Shown here one piece after another: positions 1 through 10,430 of a stretch of DNA of 64,000 nt. The notes under the pieces were generated by a model, which was not told where the DNA came from, ran no database searches, and saw only the letters and a program-made list of their open reading frames with translations. Source of the stretch: Dactylonectria macrodidyma (lineage: Eukaryota; Ascomycota; Sordariomycetes; Hypocreales; Nectriaceae); assembly GCA_020744425.1 (NCBI GenBank), contig JAGMUV010000002.1, positions 4,012,501-4,076,500 on the forward strand, in the 5' to 3' direction. Position 1 is the first letter of the stretch. Each line of letters starts with the position of its first letter. Both the position numbers and the translations under genes were made by a program.

Positions 1-2138
1 AGCGAAATCCTTGATGGTAGTGGTGTCGATGAACCGCTATGTGGTGGGAGGGATAACTAACAGCCATTGCTTATCTACCTTGTTGGTTGTGTTGGAGTTG
101 GTCCTTGGGTCAGAGAGGGGTCCTCAAGGTTCTCACCCATGTCATCAAAGCTCACATATTCACAATTGCACAGTGTAATCAACCACCGTCACCACTCGCA
201 ATGGAGCACTTGCTTAGTAGGCATGCACAGCGTCAAGGACTTGGTACGCGCTATTTGGGGCTTGCGTAGTAATTGCAACCTTGCGTTTAAGGGCCCGAGG
301 GGATAAAACGCCCACCTTGTCCAGGCCGGCGGTGACCCCCCTTGTCGAGGATTGCAGCGGTGATTGGAGTTTGCTCGTCCCTTGGGCAACTTTATTCCAC
401 CTGACAGATGGAGCTTGTGGGAGACGCTATTGCGGTGGTAGTGCTACGCGACGCCCGCACGGAAGAGGTGCATAAGCTGTAGGCAGTCGTTTTGGTAGCA
501 GCCTCACACGAGGAGGAGGAGGATGCTGGAGTACCTAGGAAGCTAGAGGAGAGAGAGGGATTGGGAGATGACAGACTGGGAAGGGAGGGTGGCGATGGAG
601 GATTCCGTTTCATCATGTGCCACCAATTGGCCCAAGGCCGTTGAGCAGGCTGGTGGTGCTGCGTCTTCTTTGAGCACCCATGCCAGCTTGTTCTTGAGAG
701 AGTGTTGCTGCGGACGGATAGAATCGGCGAATCGTGCTTTGGTGTGTGTGCATGGCCATGTCGTCGCCCCAGCTGCCTTACCAGGCATTAGCCAACTTGA
801 ATCCCTTTGGCCCATTCGCTCTTACAGTACCGCTATTCTGCACCTGCCGTTTGGTGCATCATACTACTGTGCTAGGACAAATATACTGTACCGTCGTTTC
901 CCCTTCGTCCTCATCGATGCCGCTTGCTTGACTCAGGTCGTCGTATCACATCTCGCTCTGATTCTCCCCTCTCCCAGATTCGCGATTCTGCTGGCTACCT
1001 GCCTGGGCCTGGACCTGGTCTGGGCCTGGGGCTCCCCTAGAATGGTCGCTAAGTAGCGGCCATCCCGCCAGTGCCCTGTGCCATTTACCCCCCCCTGCGG
1101 GTCCTGCGCAGCCCCGCTGCGAGATAGCGTTCGATAGCTCCCAGGGCGCTGTGAGATTGGTGCAACGGGCGCAACATTTGACGGGCGACCAGCTTCGTTA
1201 GTGGGGGCGAGTCTGCCCTGTCGAGCGCTGACTGGCCGCCACGCCGCTGGGCTTGCGGCTTTGATGGGCGGAACGCTTCTCTCTGGGGCGCTCGCAAGAG
1301 GTACGTAGGACGCTGGAAGGACGCCACCGCCCGTTGTACCGTGTGCTGCAGCTACAGATGGATGCAGCGCCATCTTTTGTTGGGCGAACTGGGCGAAAAA
1401 GAGGCTTGCTTCTAGGTCCGGCTATCTAGGTCGTCAGTAGGCTATAGACGATACGGTAAGCGGTTCTTGGGGCGGGCAGCTGGTCTTGTGAGTGCCGTGT
1501 TGGCCTGTCTGCACTTTGACTACGCCAAGCACAAATGTCACCGTCGACGATGTCCAGCGGGCATGATAAGCCCACCACCATCTCTAGGTGCCCGCCAGCC
1601 CCTTCTTGGCCCAGACCGTCTTGTCCCACGGCAACGCTCTTCTCGGTCATCTTTTCCCCTCTGACGCCCAGGATCTCGAACAAGCTGCATCCGCTGCCAC
1701 GTTCTTCTTCTTCTCTTCTTTCTGAATTAAGTGACGTTTTTTTAACCCACGTCGGGTCGCTCCATCAACGGCGCTGGGCTTGTGACTCTCTACCAGTGAC
1801 CACCTGGGTAGTCACAAAGGTGTCAACCACGACATAGCAGAACTGGGGATATGCCGACAACCTCGTGGATAGCCCCGCCTCGCCTCGTGCGCCTTCAAAG
1901 ACTTCGACGACACGATCTGACACTATCACGCGCAGACCATTCGACGACTTTGGCCGGCCTCAACCGACGCGCAACCACCCTGCGAACCTGGATTGATTGA
2001 TCAGTGAAGCCACTCTCGTCTGCATCGTATCACTCGCCTCCCACAACCGACCGACCTACCAAGGACCTATTCCTAAGAAGTCTTCCACCACCAGCCGTCC
2101 GGCGGGGACGCAACCCGCTCCAGCGCTGGCGGGCAAGC
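1..2138. other. Upstream intergenic region of the amino acid permease
   Basis: No convincing gene is seen. The open frames here (for example 568-1056 on + and 933-1373 on -) lack recognisable domains and overlap each other on opposite strands. The stretch holds several HGATAR sites (1122-1127, 1132-1137, 1422-1427, 1564-1569) and a pyrimidine-rich tract near 1700-1725. It probably contains the promoter and 5' leader of the permease starting at 2139. The left edge may cut a neighbouring gene that cannot be identified. Confidence 0.5.
1122..1137. promoter_or_regulatory. Pair of GATA-factor sites upstream of the permease
   Basis: AGATAG at 1122-1127 and CGATAG at 1132-1137 both match HGATAR and start exactly 10 bp apart, on the same helical face. 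Further matches lie at 1422-1427 (reverse strand) and 1564-1569. The nitrogen regulators AreA/NIT2 bind such sites, often in pairs, upstream of nitrogen-source transporters. The sites are about 1 kb from the start codon, so regulation of this gene is inference. Confidence 0.35.
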
Positions 2139-4265
2139 ATGTCGCCGCCGCCCGAGGTTGAGCGCAACACTCTCAAGATGAAGGAGGAGTCGCTCGCCCA
2201 CGGCAGTTCATTCAGCATGCGCGAACCCGACTACGAGCTCGACGGCCTGCCGCGCTACTGGGATCGCATCGTCGAAGGCTTCAAGCGCGAGCACAACTCG
2301 ACCCTCTTCTCCAACGACCCCCTCGGCCACCTCGAGAACGGCCGCGTCCACAATGGCGCCCACTACTACGACCTGCATCTTGCCAGTCTCGAGACGGCCA
2401 ACTCGGGCTTGGCTAGGAAGCTGAAGGGAAGGCATTTGCAAATGATTGCCATCGGAGGTTCCATTGGTACGTCTCTCGCTTGCCCTCGGTAGCAACTACA
2501 TGCTTCTTTATTAGAGAGGGGTGCTTAGTCGGGATTTCGCGCTGACTTGAGCGCTACAGGTACTGGCCTATTTGTTGCATCCGGCAAAGCTCTAGCTACG
2601 GGAGGCCCAGCTTCATTACTCCTCGCCTTTTCCATTGTCGGCACAATGCTGTTTTGCACATGCCAAGCTCTGGGAGAGCTCGCCGTTATTTTCCCCATTG
2701 CCGGGTCCTTTTCCTCATGGGCAACCCGTTTCCTCGACCCCTCGTGGGGCTTTGCCGTGGGTTGGAAGTAAGACACGCCGATCCTTTTGATGTCTCGGGT
2801 GAACTAGTCCTGGTTCTAACTAACGCCCGACACAGCTATGCCATGCAGTGGCTTATTATCCTGCCGTTGGAAATCATCGCCGCGTCTCTGACCCTGTCGT
2901 ATTGGGACGAGACACTGACTCGCGCCATCTTTGTCAGCGTCTTCCTCTTTATTATCGTCTTTATCAACATGTTTGGAGTCAAGGGCTATGGTGAAGCCGA
3001 GTTCATCTTTTCAATCATCAAGGTGATTGCCGTCATCGGCTTCATGTAAGTGCTCCCCTAGCTCTCTGCTCTACCCTTGTGCCTCTCGCTAAATCATCTC
3101 CTATAGCCTGCTGGGCATCGTCCTTAACTGCGGCGGCACCCCCGACGGCGGATACATTGGAGGCAAGTATTGGCAGAACCCGGGCGCCTTCAACAACGGC
3201 TTCAAAGGGCTGTGCAGTGTCTTTGTGACTGCCGCTTTCGCTTTTGCAGGTGAGTAGATTCCGGACATGTTAGTCGTGTCTTGAGATTGCTTTGTCGCGA
3301 CAACACTGCCGACGTATATAGCTGGTTACTAACATAAGATTGCAGGTACCGAGCTTATTGGGCTCGCAGCGGCTGAGACGGCTAACCCCAGAAAGTCTTT
3401 GCCCACGGCGCTTAAGCAGGTGTTTTGGCGAATTACCCTCTTCTACGTCGTCGCCTTGACGCTGGTTGGGCTTCTCGTGAGATACGACGATCCGGCGCTC
3501 ACCGGCGGCAATAATGATGCAGACGCTAAGGCATCCCCCTTTGTCATCGCCATCGAAGAGGCCGGGATCCAGGTCCTGCCGTCTGTTATGAACGCCGTCA
3601 TTCTGATTGCTGTCCTCTCCGTTGGAAACTCGGCCGTCTTCGGCTCTTCCAGAACCCTCGCCGCTCTGGCCAACCTAAACCAGGCGCCCAAGCTACTCGC
3701 CTACATCGATCGCAAGGGTCGCCCTCTCGTCGCCATCGGCATTGCCGCCTTTGTCGGCCTTCTCGCCTTCCTCGCCGACCTCCCCGAGCAGGGCGCCATC
3801 CTCGACTGGCTGCTCGCCATCTCAGGTCTCTCTACTGTCATCACCTGGGGCTCCATCTGCCTCTGTCACATCCGGTTCCGACACGCGTGGGCTGCCCGAG
3901 GCCATAGTCCCAGCGAGCTCCCGTTTCAGTCCCAAGTCGGCATCTGGGGCTCATACTTGGGAATCACTCTAAATCTTCTTGTCCTCGTCTCGCACTTCTA
4001 TGTCGGTGCCTTTCCTATCGACAACGAGCACATGGACAGTGCCGAAATCGCAAAAGAATTCTTCCTCAAGTGGGTGGGTGCCCCCATGATCTTGTTCTTC
4101 TACGGCACCCACAAGCTATACTACCACACCTCGTACGTGTCCCTTAACGACATGGACATCGATACGGGCCGTCGCGACTTCAACGTACCCATCCTCGTGG
4201 CCCAAGAGCGCGAAGAGCGCGGGGGTTGGCCCGCATGGAAGAGATTCTACAAGTTTCTGTGCTAA
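2139..4265 (+). CDS. Amino acid permease (APC superfamily, yeast AAT type)
   Basis: Plasma-membrane amino acid/proton symporter of the fungal general amino acid permease family, about 602 residues. Five exons: 2139-2466, 2560-2767, 2836-3045, 3107-3249 and 3346-4265. All introns are GT-AG and the joined length is a multiple of three. The first conserved membrane segment reads MIAIGGSIGTGLFVASG across the first splice junction, which is the substrate-binding signature of this family. About twelve hydrophobic helices follow, including GTELIGLAAAETANPRKSLP, typical of the sixth helix region. The hydrophilic N-terminus of about 100 residues is probably cytosolic. Start 2139 is the first ATG in frame (A at -3); 2178 is an alternative. 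The gene ends convergently with the next one. Exact substrate cannot be told from sequence. Confidence 0.93.
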
Positions 4266-5199
4266 GACGCGGCACCGGACGCAACTGTGTTGGGCGAGAC
4301 GCACTTGTATCATTATTTTGGGCACTGGGACACGGATTGGGAAATGTAGCTGGATAGCGGGACCATGTGCTTATGCTCTTATTCATATACCACCAGACAT
4401 GTTTGGGTTTCGGCGTTTGAGGATGAAATCATGGACTGACAACAAGCCCTCTACGCTGCCTAGTTGATTAATGTCGTTTTCTGTTTTTTAATTTCTTTGT
4501 TCTATATCCAAGACCTCAAGGCCCCAAAGAGAGGACGAGGCACCTGTTCTTATTCATAACCGGTCTCGTCACACTGAGCGGACGAGAATGAATCATGAGA
4601 TCTATGTTCGAAACTGCCCGTTGAATTCTCGAGAAGAATAATTGATGCAAAGGACCTCGTGATGGCTTGAAGTGTAGTTCACTTTAAATACAGGTGAATT
4701 GGAATGATATCCATCACACAACCGGAGCAGTTTACACGTACCACAAGCGACGTCATAAACAATTTGCAGATGGAATGGAAGCAGACATAGAAAGTTGATT
4801 GAGCTTCCGGGCGATAGCCATACATGTTATGCTGCCAACAGGACTTTTGTCCGGGCCGCAGACGGGTTGCGACCCGAAAGCCGTACCGTTCATGAGGACC
4901 TCTCTCTTCCATGCCACATCATGATCATGTTTTCCCAACACTAAACATACATGAAGGCCGTTTAAAATGAAATGGGGGAAAGGATAAGTACAAAACAAGG
5001 AATCCGGGCAGCGATTTCTTCGTCGGCGCTTTGCTTTCTAAGCGAAAAGGCGACGAAGGCAAATCTTGATGTGTCAAAGAGCTGCGGATGAGCATAAAAT
5101 CGTCAGGAGTAAAAGTGACAACGATGAGGGGGTAAAGCAAAACCAGCAATCAGACATCGTGGGTGTCCTCGCCAGCTTTCCTGCTCAAATGCCGTTCAC
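4266..5199. other. Convergent 3' intergenic region
   Basis: This gap lies between the stop codons of the permease (+) and the NTF2-like repeat gene (-). It should hold both 3' untranslated regions. Short open frames here have no recognisable content. Confidence 0.6.
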
Positions 5200-7628
5200 T
5201 TAGAAATCCCAGAAGTCCTTCTTAGCAGTAGCGTTCGCGTTCTGCTTTCGAGTGGGACCAGAAGCAGGCTGCGTATCCTCACTCAGATCGCCGTACAGCC
5301 AGTCTCGGTTGGTGCCCTTCTTGCCACCCATGCCGTCACCGGCGATGTGAATACGGGTGTTCTGGCTCTCCGTGGTCGCAGCGCTCGCACCTGGTTTTCG
5401 CGTGGGAACAGACTTCGAGGGCTCATCATCAACATCAGCCTCCAGATAATCCCGGTTAACTCCCCTCTTTCCACCCATGCCGTCACCGGCAATGTGAATT
5501 CGGGAATTCTTGTTCTCAGTAGCTTCAGCACTTGCACCAGGCTTTCTTGTGGGGACGGACTTGAAAGGCTCCTCATCGACATCTGCCTCCAGGTAGTCCC
5601 GGTTGACTCCTCTCTTGCCACCCATGCCGTCACCAGCAATGTGAATACGGGTGTTCTGGTTCTCCGTGGTCGCAGCGCTCGCGCCAGGCTTTCGCGTGGG
5701 GACTCCTTGAGCAGGCTGGGCGTGTCCGGCAATCTCATCAATCTCGCCCCCGAGGTAATCTCGGTTCACTCCTCTCTTGCCACCCATGCCATCACCAGCA
5801 ATGTGAATACGGGTGTTCTGGTTCTCCGTGGTCGCAGCGCTCGCGCCAGGCTTTCGTGATGGGATGGCGTTGGTGGGCTGGGCAGCCTCATCGAACTCGC
5901 CCTCCAGGTAGTCACGGTTTACTCCCCTCCTGCCGCCCATGCCGTCGCCAGCGATGTGAATCTTGGAGTTATTCGGTCCCTCGGCAACTGGGCCTGCGTT
6001 AGGCTTGCGAGTGGGGATGGGCTGGGTATCGGTCGTATCGCCATAGAGCCAGTCTCGGTTGGTGCCCTTTCGGCCTCCCATTCCATCTCCGGCGATGTTG
6101 ATGCCATCATTTCTCTTGACAGCATTGTTCTCCTTCTTCGGGGCAGGAGACTGCTCGTACGACGACCAGTTGGCATCCATCATTTGGACAGCTTTCTTGC
6201 GACCCTCGGGAACGGGATGGGCGGTGTGGGAGTGTGCGGGGGAATCGTCCGTAATGTTGAAGTGGTGGTCGAAGGTCTTGCCGCGGTCCTTGAGATTAGT
6301 GATGTTGCCCAGAGCTCGGTCGGATACTGAATCTGGATCTTCCTTGTCAAACAGCTGGTTTTTGTATAGGCCAAGTCCCTCGTTGTGTGTGTAGCCTTTG
6401 GGTTTGGCACCGGGGCGGGGAGGGTGGGGCACTCTCTCACCGTCATCCTGGAGCTCGAAATGCGTATCGGCATCGCGTCGGGGCCGAGCGGCTTGTTGGG
6501 CGGGCGTCTCCTCAACGGTATCCTTGTCAGTGTCCCAATGGCGGATGTCTTGGGTCCGCAGTAGCTTGGATGGCTTGACCTTCTGTGGCGTCACAAAGTC
6601 GTTGAAGGACCATTGACTGTCGTGCTTGGACTTAGGTCTGTCGTCGAATGATTGGCCAGCCGCGGGGGCGTCCTGAGGGTCAGTACCGTCGGCGAAATCA
6701 AAGTGATTGTACTTGGTGGGATTGGGGCGGATGACTCGATTGACCTTGGTCTTGGGCTCCTCAACCTCTTCGATGTGCTGCTGGCCGTCAAAGATTCGCG
6801 AGGGCTTGAAGTTCTTGCCCTGACCACCCTTGCTAGGGGACATGGATCGATGGCGGTTTGCGCTTGGGGAGCCGTCAACGGGCTCGTCGCCTAGGATCTC
6901 AGTGAAAGAGCGCTGTCGAGGCCGGCTTCCACCATACGGCGTCATGACAGGGTCGGGTAGGGGGGCTTCAATTTCTTCACGGGGTCCGAAAAGCTGCAGG
7001 GAGGCGTGAGGGTCACGGAAGGCATTGTTGGAGTTGCCCCGTGTTCGAACGATAGTCTCGTTGTGACTGGGAGCCACTGGCGCCATGGTGCCTGCGGACT
7101 TGATACAGGCCTGGATGAAGGCAATCTGTTCCCTGCTGTCGATGATGGGCCAGTTACGACCCGACTTGCCGATCACATCGACTTGTTTGAGGAGTGAGCC
7201 CTGATCCCACTGGAGGCGGATCTGGGAGATCTTGCCGGCTTCGTCGAACGTCACGAAGTGAGTCTAGAAAGTAAAGTCAGTCTAGGGTCCAGTAGTAGCG
7301 CATCGCGTCTCCAGAAGCAACGAACAATTGAGAGAAAGGCAGCATTGGTCGTCAGGAAGTTGTCGTCAAGACCAGGGAGGTAAGGACCACCACCGGTCAA
7401 AAAGCTTAAGCCGGTGTCGACCTCAAGAACAATGGCGTTGCCGCCGTTGACAAGGTTCAGAATGTCTTCCTTCTTCTTGGTGATTTGCTTTTGGAGGCCA
7501 TTGAGGTGCTTGATAATCTCGGTCGGACCTGAGAAAGACCTGGTGGTAGTCACATAGTGCAGCGACGCGGTGTCAGCCAGCAGCGACGAGCTGGGCGCAG
7601 CCAGAAACTGCTTGTAAGTGGCCGCCAT
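5200..7628 (-). CDS. NTF2-like-fold protein with six C-terminal IHIAGDGMGG repeats
   Basis: About 788 residues in two exons: 7628-7326 and 7263-5200, with a 62-nt GT-AG intron. Residues 1-170 look like an NTF2-like domain: an initial helix, FSGPTEIIKHLNGLQKQ, a GGGPYLPGLDDNFL segment, then FVTFDEAGKISQIRLQWDQGS. This fold assignment is inference from pattern, not a search. Residues about 170-487 are polar and probably disordered, with short aromatic/acidic motifs (HFDFADG, WSFNDFVTP, HFELQDDG, HHFNITDD). Residues 488-788 are six repeats of 47-54 residues, each with the IAGDGMGG core, NRD(W/Y)L and a TRKP-like basic motif. The protein ends KKDFWDF. No function is known to me. The start ATG at 7628 sits in a good context (GCC before ATGG). 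The repeat DNA is nearly identical between copies. Confidence 0.85.
5203..6105 (-). repeat. Coding tandem array of six ~150-bp repeats
   Basis: Six in-frame repeats encode residues 488-534, 535-585, 586-639, 640-688, 689-737 and 738-788 of the NTF2-like protein. The first and last copies carry GTNRDWLYGD, while the four inner copies carry GVNRDYL. Copies 2 and 3 share a DNA stretch of roughly 75 bp that is almost identical (around 5617-5692 and 5777-5852 on the + strand), so the array has expanded or been homogenised recently. Confidence 0.9.
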
Positions 7629-10426
7629 GGCGATGGGGACGAGATGTGTGCGACTCGTCGCGAGCAGAGTGGGATCGGTTTGGAAGCTGAGAGCCGGAGT
7701 AGAGGAGAGGCAGCCTCGACGCGATGCGACTGGGGCGCAAATTTCGGTGGAAGCGCAGAGGATGCGACGGAGGAGGTGGAAGAGGTGAGGTTGTATTCAG
7801 AAGAAGAAGAAGAAGGGAAGAGGAGAAGGGAGAGAAGGAAAACACGAAACCAAAAACAAGCACGTGGAGTCGTGAGGCGGGAGGATACTCCGGGCTTGGG
7901 GTTCTGGGAGACTGCGAAGTGGGTTGCCGGAGGCGGGCGGGCGCACTTCAAGGCCAGGGGTTCCATGGAAGACAGGACGAGAGGTACCTCCCGTTTGGTA
8001 CCTGGCTCAGGTACTGGCCGCGTACCCGAGGGATCACGGTTAGGCGTGGGTGACGCTGGGTCTAAGTACAACCCTGTTTCTAGCGCTGCCGGCCTAAAAT
8101 GGACGTAAAAGGGGGTCGCCTGGGCTTCCAGTCTGGAGAAAGAAGCGGGATGCAAATGAAAGGACTGGCTTCCTTGGCCGAGATATCTACTTGTTTGAAA
8201 AGTATTTGCTTCATCGTGGGCTGTTCTCAGCGCCAGTCGGTGTAGAAGTGATGCGCCTCTCCCCGCCTCTCTCAATCATGGCCAGGCAGGTATCTACCTA
8301 GATAGACCAAGGTGCTGGAGTGTTCGGATGCGCCGCAATAAGCACATTGCGCCCAACGGTACTCATTCAACGCTGCAACCTGTCGCGCAACTTGTCGCGC
8401 ACCAATTCCAAGATACTAGCCAGATTACTACAACCGTGTCCTATTCAAATTCATGCGCTCTAGGTGCATGTCACTGAGATACAGGAGAGCGCATGAAGCT
8501 AGCAATCTCCCTGGGTTGCGTCGGAGGATATAGTACATGGGGTGCAGGTACCCCCCGTCGCGGTCGACTACGGGTGGTCGCGACACCCACCCCCTTAGGT
8601 TTACATCAAGCCAATGAGGGGCAATGGCATCCCAAGGCAAACTCCAAGTTTCAGTTGTTCAGCCATGTTAACGCGACCCGGCTTAGGATTTTCTTTCTTG
8701 TTTGGATTGCTTGGCTACCTAGGTGATGGAGATAACTGCATGCACTATTAACAGGTGGATAGCTGTGGCCCATATCAAATGCAGGTACGCAGAGCTCTGG
8801 GACCGGACTAGTGGGTTGCGCCCCGAATTTGCATTGGGGACTAGGATTGACTTTCTTGTCAAGATTTGGCTTTTGAGCGGGCCGGGCTCTTGATTCCGTT
8901 TTTGACTTGGTGTTGCTCCCTCTAGCTCTCAAGATAATTGATTGTACTTAGATCTATCTCTCTCATCAACGGACAAGGCTTCTTCTTCGCCTTCCTCACC
9001 AGGCTGCAATATCGTTGATGCTATAGCCCAAAAGGGGTAAGCGTGAGAGGTGGTCTCTCTTCCACGCGTCTGGCTTGATGGGCTTGATGGGTTTGACGGG
9101 ACTTGGGACTCAGCGGTACTTCCATAGTACAAGGGCGGTAATGGGGCTGACGTCTGACCTGGGGAGAAGCTCCCAAGCCCCGCCGTGTTTCATCCCTTAG
9201 GGCGCCATTCCCTCTTAAGCCTGATGGCACTCCAGTCCTCGCCAACTTCCAAATCCGTCCAACTGCTGGTTTTGTCCTATCTGCGTATTTTGTTTGAGAG
9301 GCCGACTAGCCGACTCACTTGTCTTTACTTGTGTTGCAAAATGTCCTTTGAGCGTAGACACTGATGTATAACTGGTATTCATAAGACAAACAGGTCTTTT
9401 TTTCTTATTTCTGCATGATGACGAATCTTTCCCTCGTACTGCCGAAGGCTACATTCAGACATGGCAGGCAGAAGTCATGAGGGGCGCACCCTCCTGAGAG
9501 CACCCAAACACTTTGGAACATGTCAGCCCTATCTGCACCAGCACGAGCTGGGGCGTGGAAAGCCTGAGTTCTAATTACACCTATAAATCATGGATAGAAG
9601 AGCCAGCCAGTCAAAACAGCCGTTCAAAAACAGCCGTTCAAAACTCTCACGTTTCGAGGCGCCTCCAGGAGTGAGCCGCATCCAGTCGGACATCTGCCGT
9701 CTCTGGCCGCTTGCTTTCTGTGTCAGTGTTCATTCCAAGCCACGCCCCAAGATAAGGCGCATAATTAACCTGCCGATGCAACCACCAATGACGCCTCGTC
9801 ATGGTTTTAAATAATCAGTGTGTACCAGTCTCTTTGCTGCCTGATTCTGTGTCCACAAATCGCTCCCAATGTTGGCTCTTTAGGTATGTCAGCTCTGTCT
9901 TGTAAGCTCCGGCGAGATTGCAGTCCGTGCCACTGGGCATCAAACAGAGCCCGGTTACCATGAGCTCTATTGTTGCATCATTTGCCGAGTAGGCGAGACC
10001 ATAATACCAGATAATTGCAATATGAATCCAAGTATCTATACCTTTCCTTTTTCACATTGTCTTCTTATCATTGACGCATCGTCGTTGCACTGAGGTGGAA
10101 TCTTGCTCCCAGCCAGGGTACTTAGGAGCCGTATGAATGCCTAGCATGACGTGACGTGGCAATGGGAGCTGTGGCGGGGGCCTTCAGCTCTGCGCCACAC
10201 GGGGCGAAACACTTAACAGCTGCCTCCGAAGCTGACGTGCCTACACGCGAATGCAAACTGTCCCAGAACAATCTCAACGTCTATCATCAACCAGCGCAAC
10301 ACAGCTCCGCGGATAGCATCGCAAATTCTCCCGCACCACATCCTTCGACCCCCTATACGAATAGCCGGCTCTCGCTCCATCCATCGGCTCCTTCATGATC
10401 CTCGCAAGCCACGCGCCGCCGCAACG
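7629..10426. other. Divergent intergenic region between the NTF2-like gene and VPS10
   Basis: About 2.8 kb separate the two divergent start codons. The first ~200 bp next to 7629 are purine-rich on + (pyrimidine-rich on the transcribed strand of the NTF2-like gene), as is common for fungal 5' leaders. A short direct repeat of CAGCCGTTCAAAA lies near 9617-9645. Open frames here overlap on both strands and show no domain. No RNA gene was recognised. Confidence 0.5.
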
Positions 10427-10430
10427 ATGA
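10395..10430 (+). promoter_or_regulatory. Upstream ORF overlapping the VPS10 start codon
   Basis: An ATG at 10395 opens an 11-codon frame whose TGA (10428-10430) overlaps the VPS10 ATG (10427-10429) as ATGA. The upstream ATG context is weak (T at -3), while the main ATG has A at -3. Such an arrangement would allow leaky scanning or termination-reinitiation. It acts only if the transcript starts upstream of 10395, which cannot be seen here. Confidence 0.5.

Noticed and set aside
568..1056. 162-codon open frame near the left edge
   Set aside because: Composition is not protein-like and another frame overlaps on the opposite strand. No splice extension or domain was found.
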